64,000 bases of DNA from contig CP075497.1 in assembly GCA_021613535.1 (NCBI GenBank), forward strand, positions 13,764,001 through 13,828,000. The letters run 5' to 3'. Positions 1-12,404 of this stretch are shown piece by piece; position 1 is the stretch's first letter; every line of letters starts with the position of its first letter. The stretch is from Adineta vaga (taxonomy: Eukaryota; Rotifera). A program made the translations under genes and the position numbers. A model generated the notes under the pieces. The model did no database searches and was not told where the DNA came from. It saw only the letters and a program-made list of their open reading frames with translations.

Positions 1-225
1 GGAGGTGATCATGAAGCAATATCAGCAGAAATGGTCAGAAAAATGATTGTACATGCTCATAAATATTGTGATATGCTTATTAACGACAATCCTCTGTTAA
101 AAGGATCTATAAATAACATAAAGAATGTAAAAGATTACGAAGAAGTCGAAGAAGTCGACGAAAAAGAAGAAGATGAAGATGAGGATGATGATATCAATAT
201 AGAAGCCGATGATATTATTGAATAA
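1..225 (+). CDS. C-terminal end of an acidic protein (5' partial)
   Basis: The frame is open from base 1 and ends with TAA at 223-225, so only the last 74 residues are visible. The first half looks helical (VRKMIVHAHKYCDML) and the last third is a run of Glu and Asp. Acidic tails occur in chromatin proteins, chaperones and some transposases, so this one gives no function. The upstream part lies outside the window and the family is not recognised. About 100 bp of non-coding sequence follow before the transposon at 332. Confidence 0.5.
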   Translation, partial: GGDHEAISAEMVRKMIVHAHKYCDMLINDNPLLKGSINNIKNVKDYEEVEEVDEKEEDEDEDDDINIEADDIIE

Positions 226-331
226 CTTTCATTAAAAAGTATTATCGTGCACAGCACTTCTGGACTTGATGGTTAGAATGCTTGATCGACATTAAAAATG
301 TTATTTTTCTGTATAAATCAGTTGTCATTTA

Positions 332-1004
332 AGGTGCGCGCAATTCAAAAGTCGAGCACTATCTCAGTTTTTGATCGAAACCTACATGTTCAGATACTCC
401 TCGGTGTGCTGAGTCCGAATATCACCTTTTTTTCTCGAGTTCGATTAAATTTTTTGGGAAAATTTTTCAAAATACTAGAGGTATAAAAAAATCAAAAAAA
501 AATCATCATTCGAAAAAAATTTGAAATTTTGCCCTTTTCGTTTACTGCAATTTTTTGAATTCGATATATTCGGATTCCCCATGAAAAACTGAGTATAATC
601 ATATGACTTTGAGCCACAAAAAATAAAATTTCCGTTCTAAAAAATTTCGACAAGAGTAAGTACTCAACACAATGAGTCATCACTCTTGTAAACCTATCTT
701 CTCCCTCATTTTGAAACTTTTCTCCGATCGTAATACGCCATTCGAACCATAATTTAAAGAGGAACAAAAGTACGCATCGCGTTTTCAAAAAAGTATTGAT
801 TCTTCATTGAGAAAAATTTATGTTAATGGAAAGAAAGATAAACAAAAAAAACTTTTTTTTTTCAAAATTGCATATTTTTATTTTTTTGGTTTGCGCATGA
901 GTATATAGTTTAGAAACAATGTAGAAAACGATTTGATACTCATTGATGATACAGAAAGTATCATATAGATCTTCAAAAACTCAAAATGAAAAAACAAATA
1001 ATAA
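332..1004 (+). repeat. Left terminal inverted repeat arm of the IS630-like transposon
   Basis: This arm matches the reverse complement of 3282-3952 almost base for base, with a few substitutions such as GTGCGCGC versus GTGCCCGC near the tip. Homopolymer-rich AT tracts fill the inner part. The match stops near 1004, where the sequences diverge just before the transposase stop codon side. Confidence 0.85.
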
Positions 1005-1063
1005 TCACAATTTTCTTTTTATGGAAAAGTTGTTAATGGGAAATAGAAGAAAATCCAGGGCAG

Positions 1064-2898
1064 TTATGAATTCATATTAGTGTTCGTGATTCTTCTATGC
1101 GAAACAACATCACCCACGCAGAAATTACTGAAGAACAGCTTGAGAACCTCGCTATATGATTGGCCTTGGTTGTAGGCTTGCAGTGTTCGCCAGAAGCGCC
1201 GAAACAATTTGAGCTGAAGGTCCTTCTCTTGGAAGTCCACACGAGACTTCGGGATGAGGGTAAGCATAGTAGAAAATGTCTGATCATTTCGCTGGCGAAC
1301 GTAGCGTTTCATTGCGCACCAAAGTCCCTCAATAGGATTAAGTTCGCAGTGATATTTCGGCCCAAAAATGACCTTGACGTGATATTTCGAAGCCAATTTT
1401 TCTAGTCGACTCACATTCTGGAACGCCAAATGTGCCGTCAACAAGTTTCGCAGGTCGCCGAGCTTGATTCTATCCGGCACCGCTAGCTTCAACTCTTTGG
1501 CCAACACTAGTAGACCTTTCGATTTTCCCTTGTTTTGACCATCAGTGAAGAAGCAGGAAATCGATTGCATTTGGCCACGTTCGTCGAGAAATTCGAGCTC
1601 ATCCACTGTGCACTTAGTACCGATATTCTTGCCGAAGTCGTTCACACTGTAGTCTTTGGCCGAATGAGTTCTCGCATTGTCGACGACTACCTCAACATCA
1701 TGTCCGGCAAATTCGCTCTTGAACGGTAATAGCTGGAAAAGCCGTTCGAATTGTTTGAGCACTGTTTCATTATCGAAATAGTTGTCCTGACCTACGTTAA
1801 TACCAGCTGTAGCAGAATATCCGACATATCTATCATAGTCATCAACCAGGAGGTTCGGATACTTTCTCGCTGCCTCTTGAAACTCTGAATAGATGAGAGC
1901 GAAGAATGGCCCGGACGGATGTGACACCAGGAAATCGGACACCATGTGGCTTCGGCCTCGTCCTTTACTGAAGAAAGGCGTCTTCTCATTAATTGTCCAA
2001 CGCTTGTTCGAGATATCACCGCTTCTGAACGTTGATTCATCGTGACCTAACCAGAGGAGAGAAGAGAAAAAACGTATTAAGAGTCTCAAAACAATCGAAG
2101 CATAGCTAACTTACATATCAACACACATGGTTTGGGTGCCATTGGCATGCACCACATAGGCTGCTCTTCATCGCTCACAGTGTAGTAGTGAGCTTGACGT
2201 GTGAGAAAGTAAGAAATAAATTTATTCCTTTCGACCACGACATCATTACGCTTGTGGCCCTCGAAATAGGGGCGTTGCTTATTGTCAGTGAAACACACGC
2301 CCCAACGGCGCAAGTCGAGACGACAACTGGTTTCTGATCGAACAAGTTCATCTTTCAAATTCTTTACTGTCTGTGATAGTTCGTAGAACTTTTTATCGAC
2401 ATGTTTGGCCAGATCGGCCACAGAGAAGTCGGCGGTTTTGCGCGAACAACCTTCCACCGCATATAATCGCGCTTCGGCTTCCAATTCTGGATAGATATCG
2501 TAAAATGAATCGAAACGTTTCCCGCCGCGACCCTCTTCAACAAACGTGTCAAAATCTCCCGAAGTCAATGTGTTCGTCCACTTATGAGCGGTTTCACATT
2601 GATGCGCACCAATCACAGCCAGAAATTCGTTGATTCTTCGCCAGGGTAGACCGAAATGCCGTAAAGCCATGTATAAGAGCACCGATATCTTGCGCGGTCC
2701 ACTCTCATTTCGGATCAACTCAAAGAGATCGGCCATTGTTGACACATCATATTTTTCATCCGCCTCCATGTCGGGTACCCCCTCCTCATCAGATGACGAT
2801 GTTTCGGTCTGCGAAGCTGCTTCCTCGTCCCATCTGACTGTCGCAGCGGTTTGTGATTGTCTCCGACGAATAGTTGTTTTCGGCTTTTGAAAGTACAA
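1064..2898 (-). CDS. IS630/Tc1/mariner-like DDE transposase (two exons)
   Basis: The product catalyses cut-and-paste transposition of the surrounding element. Exon 1 is 2898-2115 and exon 2 is 2046-1064. The 68-bp intron has GTAAGT/TTAG borders, and splicing gives an uninterrupted 588-aa protein. The likely DDE residues are visible in order: Asp in HDESTF right after the splice, Asp in VVVDNARTH, and Glu in HCELNPIEGLW. This spacing and the NPIE.W signature are those of the DDE_3 / Tc1-mariner fold, close in style to fungal DDE_3 proteins with a 'HDE.TF...MVSDF' segment. The N-terminal 260 residues are charged and probably bind DNA. No frameshift or stop is seen, so it could be functional. 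Confidence 0.85.
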
Positions 2899-3281
2899 GG
2901 CACGTTGAAACGATAAGCTTCGATGAAAATGAGCAACTGAATTTATTTTTTCTCTTTTTTTCGGTCCGATACGAAACTATACCGAACCTCTATTTCGCTC
3001 CATGCGTGATTATACGTGATAGCTGCTTATTATGTAGGAATATCATTACATTCATTCAATATATATATCTATTTCTCTTCTTTGTTCTAAGATTAAACAT
3101 TTTTACACACGTCTTCTTTTTCTTCTCCTTCTCTGTGCTGATAAAAAGAACGTGTGAAGTTATTTAGAATAGAATAAGAAAAAGAAATGCATAATGTAAC
3201 ATACTCATGTCTCCTTTTCACATCAAGTACGAGATAAACAATGGCAGTGCTGTAAATATTCGTACAAAAAATAGTGAAAGT

Positions 3282-3952
3282 CATTATTTGTTTTTTCATT
3301 TTGAGTTTTTGAAGATCTATATGATACTTTCTGTATCATCAATGAGTATCAAATCGTTTTCTACATTGTTTCTAAACTATATACTCATGCGCAAACCAAA
3401 AAAATAAAAATATGCAATTTTGAAAAAAAAAGTTTTTTTTGTTTATCTTTCTTTCCATTAACATAAATTTTTCTCAATGAAGAATCAATACTTTTTTGAA
3501 AACGCGATGCGTACTTTTGTTCCTCTTTAAATTATGGTTCGAATGGCGTATTACGATCGGAGAAAAGTTTCAAAATGAGGGAGAAGATAGGTTTACAAGA
3601 GTGATGACTCATTGTGTTGAGTACTTACTCTTGTCGAAATTTTTTAGAACGGAAATTTTATTTTTTTGTGGCTCAAAGTCATATGATTATACTCAGTTTT
3701 TCATGGGGAATCCGAATATATCGAATTCAAAAAAATGCAGTAAACGAAAAGGGCAAAATTTCAAATTTTTTTCGAATGATGATTTTTTTTGATTTTTTTA
3801 TACCTCTAGTATTTTGAAAAATTTTCCCAAAAAATTTAATCGAACTCGAGAAAAAAAGGTGATATTCGGACTCAGCACACCGAGGAGTATCTGAACATGT
3901 AGGTTTCGATCAAAAACTGAGATAGTGCTCGACTTTTGAATTGCGGGCACCT
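3282..3952 (+). repeat. Right terminal inverted repeat arm of the IS630-like transposon
   Basis: Inverted copy of 332-1004. It ends at GCACCT followed by the flanking TA. Confidence 0.85.
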
Positions 3953-4697
3953 TAATTTATTAGATTTATTTAATATTGAAGAACAACAACCATGACATTA
4001 CAACAATAAATGAGTAATAAATAATAACGAAAGCAACGCAAAAAAATGATTAAGTTAGGCATAACAACGATAGATGTGCTGGTAAGCAGTAGAATAAGTA
4101 CGAAAAAGTGCACATATATGAGAACGACATAGAAAAAATTCTTGGAAAGTTGAATTTATCAACTCTATTTATATAAAGCAGGTGTTGTTCAGGGAATTTT
4201 TTGTTCGTAAACGTGAATTGTAAACGAATACTAGAAATAAACAAGTTCAAAGTGAAACAAATCCTATGTATTTGTACTAAATGTCTTTTCTACTTTGACT
4301 CTGTGATGTATCGTTCTCTCTATGTGCCGTCTCTGCTATATCTTCATCTCTCGTCACTAATCATAAATACTATTTAATGAAATAGTTTTCAGAAGTTATA
4401 CTGACTCACGCTCGGCTTTTACATAAATCACTCGTGCAGATATATATATATATGTTGTTTTCTCAACTTCGATTTAAATACTCAAGCTTTTGATTTAACT
4501 GTTACTTTTAAAATCAACTGTTCCACTCGAATTTGCTGCTCATTCGTACTGTATCTTTTAAGGTATGATAAAAAGACCTTGTTATTCCTCGATATCAACT
4601 CAGTTATCTATGCAAATCTAAAAAAACCAATCTACGTACAAGTCAGATACTTTTTTCTTGAAAACAGATTATTTCCAATTAAATAACGAGCACTTGG
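3953..4697. other. Intergenic, no gene seen
   Basis: AT-rich sequence with a short TA microsatellite near 4440-4455. No open frame with protein-like composition and no RNA gene was recognised. Confidence 0.6.
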
Positions 4698-5987
4698 CTA
4701 CGATAACGTCTGGGCAACTGGCATCTGTGGAGTGATTTTTCGCTTCCGCCCCGCAATATATTGTACGATATAGTTAAAAACCTTGATTAGTCGAGGCACA
4801 CTGAGCTTCAGCATTGTTACTAGACCACCCACCAATCCCACAATCGTTGTTATGATGTACACTGCACTGTTCTTCGTCTCATGTGTGTAGGTACATTGAG
4901 ATGGCTGACACATTGCATAATATTTCTCAAATGTACCATTCTTCATCCATTGTTCTACCATGAACTGATTAACTAGTTCTTGAATAGTAAAGTCTGGACG
5001 ATATCGATTTGATAATGAGGAATCAAGTGCTTTCGCATTCATCGAATATAATACACTAATATTTGACTGTAACACATCCAGACATGTCTGATTATAGAAA
5101 CATTCGAGCGTTGACCGAAGTAATGATTCTATTATATAACATCCTACATAGAGACCTGGAAGAAAAAAGACTTTTTGCGTGCCAGTGTCGTCGAAGATTG
5201 CCATTTGTGTTAGACATATGACGCTTGTAGCACAGCTACAATTAGAATACGTGATTGGTTGTGCATATACTGTTGTGTTATCTGGATATGAATAATATAT
5301 ATAGTTTGTTTGAAATGCAGACTGTAAAGCGTTGTCTTGAGTTGTATGCTGCACCATTTGTAGTGATGAAGAAAAGGTCGTCACTGTCGAAGATATAAAT
5401 TGATCGATCAAAAATTGCACTTGTGATTCAAACAAAGGTAACGATGTCACAACTGCAGTCACATATTGGTTTGCATAGAAACGGACAAGACTCTCGACGA
5501 TTGTTTCGTTTACTAGTTGACAAAAACTGCGGAGGGTCTGGAATATCAACAGACTAGAAGAACGAAAGTCACCGGAGACGATATAACGTGTACTCGCTGC
5601 ATACATGAAATAATTGATCCACTCTTCTGAGATGAAAGTGCTGTTGCGTATTTGATGCAAGGTGTAGCTCATATCCATGAATTGGTCATAGTTGATAGAA
5701 ATGGATGCACATGTACATGTGAGAGTTCGTGGAAATGTTGCATACAAGTCAAAATATTGTGAGAGAGAAGGTATGCGAACTACGACAGTCTCGGTAACAG
5801 TAATGACTGATGTATAAACGATAAGAATAGACAATGAAAGGACTAATAAAATGATGAAGAGTCTTGTTGATATGTGTTGATTATGTAGTTCATGGTCATC
5901 GGTTGAAGGTGGTACAGATGGGAAGATATTAAAATTCCGTACGAATTTCTTCATTCTTCGAAATATGTTAGAGGCCATGGATCCCAA
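4698..5987 (-). CDS. Two-pass membrane protein with Cys-rich ectodomain
   Basis: Single-exon frame of 429 aa. A short basic cytoplasmic N-terminus is followed by one membrane helix at about residues 42-66 (LFIILLVLSLSILIVYTSV). A roughly 300-residue ectodomain follows, with paired cysteines (TCTCASISINY, CSCATSVICL, CFYNQTCLDV) and many N-glycosylation sites. A second helix lies near 376-398, then a basic tail. The layout (N in, Cys-rich loop out, C in) resembles DEG/ENaC-type channel subunits, but none of that family's diagnostic motifs is clear. I regard it as a rotifer-type expanded membrane family of unknown function. The frame is intact and the start at MGSMASN gives a normal topology. 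Confidence 0.7.
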   Translation of the reverse strand: MGSMASNIFRRMKKFVRNFNIFPSVPPSTDDHELHNQHISTRLFIILLVLSLSILIVYTSVITVTETVVVRIPSLSQYFDLYATFPRTLTCTCASISINYDQFMDMSYTLHQIRNSTFISEEWINYFMYAASTRYIVSGDFRSSSLLIFQTLRSFCQLVNETIVESLVRFYANQYVTAVVTSLPLFESQVQFLIDQFISSTVTTFSSSLQMVQHTTQDNALQSAFQTNYIYYSYPDNTTVYAQPITYSNCSCATSVICLTQMAIFDDTGTQKVFFLPGLYVGCYIIESLLRSTLECFYNQTCLDVLQSNISVLYSMNAKALDSSLSNRYRPDFTIQELVNQFMVEQWMKNGTFEKYYAMCQPSQCTYTHETKNSAVYIITTIVGLVGGLVTMLKLSVPRLIKVFNYIVQYIAGRKRKITPQMPVAQTLS

Positions 5988-8640
5988 ATCTGTGGCTGGG
6001 CTACAGTCAGATAGCTGATTACCTTCGACACTACGCTAGTGAGGCCCACTGAACTACAATCTTAAAGATGAAACTGGTACGCGATGAATGAAATTTTAAT
6101 AGCTAGAAGAATAAATTGAAACAGATAAACACGCAGAGGTATGTGTCGTACTTGTCTTAAAGGAAATGAGATTGAGATGATTGAAAAAATAAGATATGAA
6201 GAAACAGCAATGACTTCACGTTACGAGATTCAATTTTTAAGGTGGCAAACTGTGTTGAGTGCCTCTTTCTATAGCTCATGAAGATTTGCGAGATGTGGCA
6301 AAATTCGATACCATTTTTCATGAATTGTAGTTATTTCACGGTTACAACTTTCTAGTTCGTGTCTCAAGGAAGATTAACGAATAAGAATTTGTAATAGACT
6401 TATTCCATGGAAAATCTTACGTCGCCTTATCGTCAGTGCCGTTTCTATAACAAAAAAAAGAAAGAAAAAGTAACAAGAAACTCACTAACTACTTTTTATT
6501 CATTTTGCTATGTAATTATCTCGTAAAAAAATACAGAAAATATTTTTCTCTAACTATGAACACTGAAAACTTAATTAAATAAATAAATATACTATGTTTA
6601 AACTTCTTGTCACTTACCGTAAGTGATTGAATTCATATGAGAAAGCGAAAGATTTTTCTGAAAACTTCATGATTTTGATATGGTAGAAACTTTTAATTAT
6701 ACTATAGTGAATACAGTTGGATTTCTTTTTCTAACGTGAGGTATTGTTTGACTTTTTTCTATTAAGAAAGACTGTGCATTTCGATCTGTTTTTGAATAAA
6801 AATATTAAATGTCTTGATATATTTGGAAAAAAATTCAAGATTAAGTAATCGTTTATGTTTTAATTTCATATTTTTTCTTATTTTCATTAATTTTCAGTTT
6901 TAACGATATCAATGTTATTTATATATTTACTTATTGGATTGAAAGTAATCAAAATATTTATAGATGTTAGTACTAGTATATAGGTCAGTCAATAAGTTCT
7001 CGTAATAGACACTTAAATTTTTATCTTGATTAGTTCTTTCCGTTCTGTTGCTATATTCTGGTAGGAACATCTGCTGTATATCAAAACAGCAATAGGGCGT
7101 TTCTCAGGTCTCAATCAGAGCAAATCGCTGAAACAAATTTCAATACCTATATTCTCCGTATTGGTAAACTGTGTATCAGTACTGTATAAAAGCTCGTCTT
7201 TTACCAGGCCTAGTTACTTTAGAAATTCATGACGAATTAACAACTGCTTATGGATAAGGCACTGCTTCGTATAATATAATAATTCAGTGGATTCATAGAT
7301 TTTGAAATGGACTAGAGTCGTTGAAAGATTATCTATGAATTGATCATCCAATAACCGTCATCATTCAACAAAACACAGATCTTGTTAATAACTTGAATAT
7401 AGAGAATCCGCGTACCACTAGTGATTATACTATCACCGCCTCATACCTACTGAATTAAATATATTACCAATGCGAATGCTCTAAACACTTAGTTAAAAAT
7501 ACGCATAAGAAAAAATCATTGTTGTAAAACATAGTTAAAACATGCATTTTCAAAATGTAGAAAAATGGGTTCGTGACATTATTTCTGATCTTGATAATTC
7601 TGATGAAGAAAATTCAAACTTATCATTTATTCACTATACAAGTCTTACCTTGTGCCTTCCAGCTTACGCTTATTCAGCTATCTCAAATGAACTGTTGATA
7701 TGAATTTAGATAATACAAGTTTAACTTAGTTAATAACCACGGAGCTCAATTCGACACTTGCTCAAGATCACCAAAAGACATCATTTTCCAGAGGATAACT
7801 AATCGTTACTACTGGATAATATGAGTCTCATCCTAGCACTGCGAGTTCTAGTCTATTTATGTGTAATGCTGAATAGATTTGACTCATGCTTGACAAATAA
7901 TATTATGAGGCTGACTGCATAATTAGTTTTTATTTCAAGTTCTGCTGTTCAATTCAGTTTTCCTACAAGTTCCTTTACTTAAGTGTCGAAAGATGATTCA
8001 GTTCATTGAGAAGATAGACATTTGTTCGAATATATCTAAATGAAAAGATATTGTTATGAAAAATCAAATATAATACACAAACATTCACTTGATGATATGT
8101 TATTTCAATAGATATAAACTCGTAGAATATGATATAACACTATTTCTGCAAGAACATACAATTGCATTGACATAGATCTCTTGAAGCTTTTTTGTAAGTT
8201 TTAAATTCAGGTTTTTCAATAGTATATGAAACAATTGGTTACATAGTGTGCTTCTTTATTATTTGATTTTACATCAGGAGATAAGTTTAACTATCATAAG
8301 TTCTGTAATATCAAACGAATTATCTTCGTCATAATTCTTCTGAATAATATCACAAATAATGATATTAGATCGCAACTTTAAGAGAAAAATATTTATTTTT
8401 TTAATAGATATTTTCATATCTTAAAATGAAAGAAAAAAACAATGCACAACACAATATAGAATTATTTCAATTTTTCAATTTTCCATTAAAATAATTCGGT
8501 ACAAATAAAATAGTTCTAAAAACGCTACACTATAGTTTATAAGATCATCATTAGAATTTTCAAGAACTTCTAAAGATGCTTGTCTCACTAGAGCTTCGAG
8601 ATTGAGGTTCAAACTACATAAAATACGTTATAATTTGTCG
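5988..8640. other. Gene-poor region holding a mariner relic
   Basis: No intact gene is seen. Between about 7190 and 7450 the sequence is a decayed mariner transposase (separate entry). Near 6980 there is a string GGTCAGTCAATAAGTTCTCG that could be the relic's terminal repeat. A 53-codon ORF at 7541-7702 has no recognisable similarity. The rest is AT-rich. Confidence 0.5.
7225..7440 (+). pseudogene. Decayed mariner transposase, N-terminal HTH part
   Basis: One frame reads EIHDELTTAYG, then a stop, GTASY, QWIHRF, another stop, NGLESLKDY, and later NTDLVNNLNIENPRTTS. These follow the order of the mariner N-terminus (IH..L...YG..A.SY..V..W..RF..G..SL.D, then ..N...V..LI...PR.T). At least three in-frame stops and the missing catalytic half mark it as dead. 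It differs from the second mariner relic near 21.6 kb, which keeps a different part of the protein. Confidence 0.6.
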
Positions 8641-9637
8641 TTAGAGTATTGGTTCTGCAACGCATATATTCGCATTCATAAGTAATATGACATTTGATTT
8701 TTTCTTGCAAAAATAACAAAAACAACGTTTGGCTTGTTGACGAAATTTTTTTGAAACAATGAGAAATATATAAAAAGCACTCTTAAAAGAAAATAAAACA
8801 ATTATTGAAAATAATGAGAAAAAAAAGTAACATTGAATTTTGTTACTTACACCATAAATGACACTAAATAAAGAATGAATAATCAATATTCTTTTGAGTT
8901 GCTGAGTTTATTACCGTTGATGATGGTGAGAATCCAAGAAAATACGCACTGGGTAAAGTAGGAACAATAGTTACGATAATTTGTGCAAAAATCATAAGAG
9001 TCAGTTGACGATCGAATCCTCGACCTTGATGATTAGCTTCTAAATTATGTACATTTCGATAAGAAAGAATACAAATAATCATTGGTAATATTCTGAAAAG
9101 AAGTCAATTATTTACATAAAGAGAATACCTACTCAAAAAATCATTGTAAATCGAACAGTTGTTTGATCTAAAAAAGGTATTTTGAAAATTGAAAATGATT
9201 ACAATGTTAACTAACCATAAAGTTACTACACCAATATCAATATAATGACTCCGTGTAATATTACTCAATCGTCGTAATTTAACAGATCTTGATGTTATTA
9301 AAAACTGATGAATTGCTGTAAAACATTCACATGTTATTGAAATACCAAAACCAATATTAATTATATAATATCTCGTTTTACACCAGAAAAGTGAAGTTGT
9401 TGTTACATCTATTAGAAAACCAACACCAAGAACACGCGCCGTTCCTATACTAACAGTATGTATAAGTCGAAAAATTGATGAGATAAGTAAAACGAATGTG
9501 CAGGGTTGAGATCGATATATAGATGTACTTAAAAATATAATTGCATTCATCATCGAACCAAATGCACTACAGTACAATAATGTTGAACCTATATACTGCA
9601 TAAATATTTGCGTTAAATAAGACCAAGATATCATCAT
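8641..9637 (-). pseudogene. Rhodopsin-like 7TM receptor, probably degenerate
   Basis: Three exons are visible. Exon 1 (from 9637) carries TM1 to TM4, with Cys at the top of TM3 and an FITSRSVKLRR intracellular loop. A short intron (GTATTC...TTTTCAG) leads to exon 2 with ILPMIICILSYRNVH (end of TM5) and RQLTLMIFAQIIVTIVPTLP (TM6, with the usual Pro). A further intron (GTAAGT...TTTTAAG) leads to SAFYIFLIVSKKFRQQ, a typical TM7/helix-8 end. TM5 is shortened, and the frames of TM6 and TM7 differ by one shift around 8890-8910 that no GT-AG intron repairs. It belongs to the peptide-receptor-like GPCR expansion typical of rotifers. A live gene with a sequencing error is the alternative. Confidence 0.6.
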
Positions 9638-10619
9638 ATGTCTAGATTTCTAAGTATCAGAAGAAAATATTTGAAATTATTAACTAATTTAGTAAGTGTT
9701 CACTTCTTTATATTATTTTCATCGAAGCTTTTCTGTCATAAGAAAAAAAGTATCTAAAAATGAGTTGATGTTTTCAAAGAAATTATTCCTATCGAGAAAC
9801 ATCACTTTTAAGAATATTTAGATATATAAATAGACTCATTTGGTGATATTCTAAAGTGATAATAATAGATTAACATTAACATAATGACAGACAAGATAAA
9901 GATAAAATTATTCATCTACCATTAAAAACATCTACGAGAAAAGAAAGATTTTATAAAAATTGACTAATGCAATTCAATTATATGTTCTATCTAAAATAAA
10001 CAAAATCGAGAAAAATTCTCTTTAAAATGCTTTTTCTTATCTTTGACGTGTTCAAAAAGAACAATTTTTTCACATTCATCACTATTTTTGTGTCTAACAG
10101 ATATAATATGAAAGCGACGCTCTAATTAAGTATTATACGAATAGATTTTTCTTTTTATTAAAGATTTTCATCAACAACAGTGTCGTGATTCACATAGAAT
10201 ATTGATATTATATCGTGAATAAGGTTTTTCAAATGTTGATTTTGAACAATTACAACAAAACAAAGAGTGATGATGTGGATGAGACTCATGTATTAATATG
10301 TTATCCACACCGACATTCACCGTGTTAAATGTTCCTTTACTTTTATATGAGTATCGATATATGGTAATTATATTATTATTTGTTCAATTCATATCATTGA
10401 ATTCATACGAAACTATAAAATATTGTATAGAAACTAGAAAAACAATTGATCAATCTCTTTTCTTACAATATTAATATCATCTGTATTTTTATTAAATTAC
10501 TTATAGTTTAATAGCAATATTTATATGATTATATTATTTGATAAAAAAATTCAATTTTATCTTTCAAACTAAAAGAAAAATGTTCTTTTCTTAATATTGA
10601 TCAAAATAAAATTTAATTC
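9638..10619. other. Intergenic, nothing recognised
   Basis: AT-rich DNA without a coding-like frame or repeat that I can identify. Confidence 0.5.
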
Positions 10620-10626
10620 TTTTCAG

Positions 10627-10736
10627 ATAACCATCACTATTTTCTCCACCAATAACTAATATTTTTCCATCTGATCAGACGGAAGTTATAGATCTAACTC
10701 GTGCGAGACTCATATTTCCAGCCACTGTCCATTCTA
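10627..10736 (-). pseudogene. Kelch-repeat exon relic
   Basis: The minus strand reads EWTVAGNMSLARVRSITSV, then TGA, then SDGKILVIGGENSDGYL. This is one Kelch blade: W...G.M...R......L.DGK.LV.GG. It is interrupted by one stop codon where a Leu-type residue is expected. Rotifers have many multi-Kelch genes, and only this single blade remains here, with no flanking blades found. Likely a leftover of a lost gene. Confidence 0.6.
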
Positions 10737-11486
10737 AATACATAAAAAAAGAATTCTAGCAAAAGAAAAAATATTACGTTTTCACTCTAAAGATTTCATT
10801 TCTAAAGTACAATACTAAATTAGAATATTACAGAAATATTCCTTCTTATTTAAACAAATATGTATGAAATGTTTAATTATATGAGCTGGTAGTTGTCGAT
10901 TATTAGCAATAAAAGTCATAATAATTGTTTGTGATATTAAACTACCATATTCCCATTAATTATTAGATTAATTAAATGTTATTGTATGACAATTATTATT
11001 TGTTAAACAAACTATTTGACAAATTAATAAATTTTTTTATCTAAAGATAATTGTCGAAGATGAACAACAGAAATTGATATATTGATATCGAATATTATCT
11101 CTTCAATATATTAATAATCTAATGAGATTTTGTAAATCTATTTTTATGATGATGATAATTATTATACATAAAAGCGACATAATTATGTGTTTCATGTTTA
11201 ATGAATATTTAAATATAAACAAATAACTTTCTTTTTATAAATGAGAAAGAGAAAAAAAGAGAGACAAGTATATTTTTGATATTCAAAACGTATTTGTTCG
11301 ATATAGTATATAGTATACTGAGTGTTTAAGAAAATGTAATTTTTACTAATGTTGTATTCTACTTTGTATTTCAAATGACCTTTTTCCTAATAGAATTGTA
11401 AAAAATGAACAAAACTTGAAAGAGAAACCATGTCAGCTAAGTTTCGAAGGAGATTTAGACTTGGGTTCACATACGTAGATTGTACC
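10737..11486. other. Intergenic, nothing recognised
   Basis: Very AT-rich, with simple TA-rich and (GAT)n-like stretches. No gene or RNA signal seen. Confidence 0.5.
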
Positions 11487-12148
11487 TTATAGAGTTTTTT
11501 CTCTGAAAGTAAGTTTTGTTATATTTATTATCCAGCACTGAGTATCTGAATAAAATAAACTAATTACAATCCAAATTATACCAGAAAACTCTCTGGTAAA
11601 TGCTTTAACAAAAACCAATCTTATATAGGAATTTGTGTGTTTTGAAATACCAAAGAAGCCAATTGTATCTAAAGGGTTAACATTAGCAACGTTTTCTTGA
11701 ATATCTTTTTTCCATGCTTCTAAAAAGTTCTCTTTTCGTTCTCCTTTTGGAATTCTAACAGCTACTTGTGCACCTCCATTATCTCTTGTCCAACGTCCAT
11801 CTTTTTCTTTAATAGGATTCAATTGAAATATTCGAAAATAAAATTTAAATGATATTGCTGTATGAAATCGACATTGATTTATCATACTCAAACTATAACT
11901 TGATTTGCCCAATCATATTTGAAATTCGAATTAAAAATAACTTCATTCTGATCTAATACATAATTGACACGACCATCTTTGATAAGTTGTCTTGATAAGA
12001 CATTAGATGAAATAAATAACGCTCGCAGAGGCTGACTCGCTTTACCCTCGACTGAATTAATAACTTGATACGCCATGATATTCACGAATCTTTTCCATAC
12101 GAAAAGAGAAAAAATACAGAAACATAATCCTACGGAATTGTTTTTCAA
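11487..12148 (-). CDS. Hypothetical protein, fragmented reading frame
   Basis: Two overlapping frames look coding. The first contains MAYQVINSVEGKASQPLRAL and LDQNEVIFNSNFKYDWANQ. The second contains FQLNPIKEKDGRWTRDNGG, AQVAVRIPKGERKENFLEA and NPLDTIGFFGISK. They could be joined by an intron starting GTTATAG after DWANQ, but no acceptor gave a convincing join. The family is not recognised. The first Met of MAYQV (12074) is a more natural start than the upstream one at 12148. A broken gene is as likely as a spliced one. Confidence 0.35.
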
Positions 12149-12404
12149 GGATAGTTCTCATGCATCACATCGATTCAACAACAATTAGATCATTGCTGTC
12201 AATCTTCTTATTTACCAAGTGTTTCTAAATGAATATCACTATCTCAATGGAATAGTAATCTACTAGAGTGCTTATCATGACTTTTCTACATTCAGTCATG
12301 TCTCCTCTTTTTTTCAACAGAACAATGGATGCTATTACATAATATATGATTGCTAATAAACCGCACATACTAATTCGCTCAGTTTTTCTCATCCATCCAT
12401 CAGT

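Larger units (their letters stand above)
332..3952 (-). mobile_element. IS630/Tc1/mariner-like DNA transposon with 0.67-kb terminal inverted repeats
   Basis: Two near-identical inverted arms flank a single spliced transposase gene on the minus strand. The outer ends read AGGTGCGCGCAATT on the left and, reverse-complemented, AGGTGCCCGCAATT on the right. Both ends abut a TA dinucleotide (330-331 and 3953-3954), as expected for the TA target duplication of the IS630/Tc1/mariner superfamily. The arms are very similar over about 670 bp, including a shared 98-codon chance ORF, and the transposase frame is open. This points to a fairly recent insertion. Length is 3621 bp. Confidence 0.85.

Noticed and set aside
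492-788. 98-codon ORF present identically at 492-788 (-) and 3496-3792 (+)
   Set aside because: It is part of the transposon's inverted repeat and low in complexity; the duplication comes from the arms, not from a protein.
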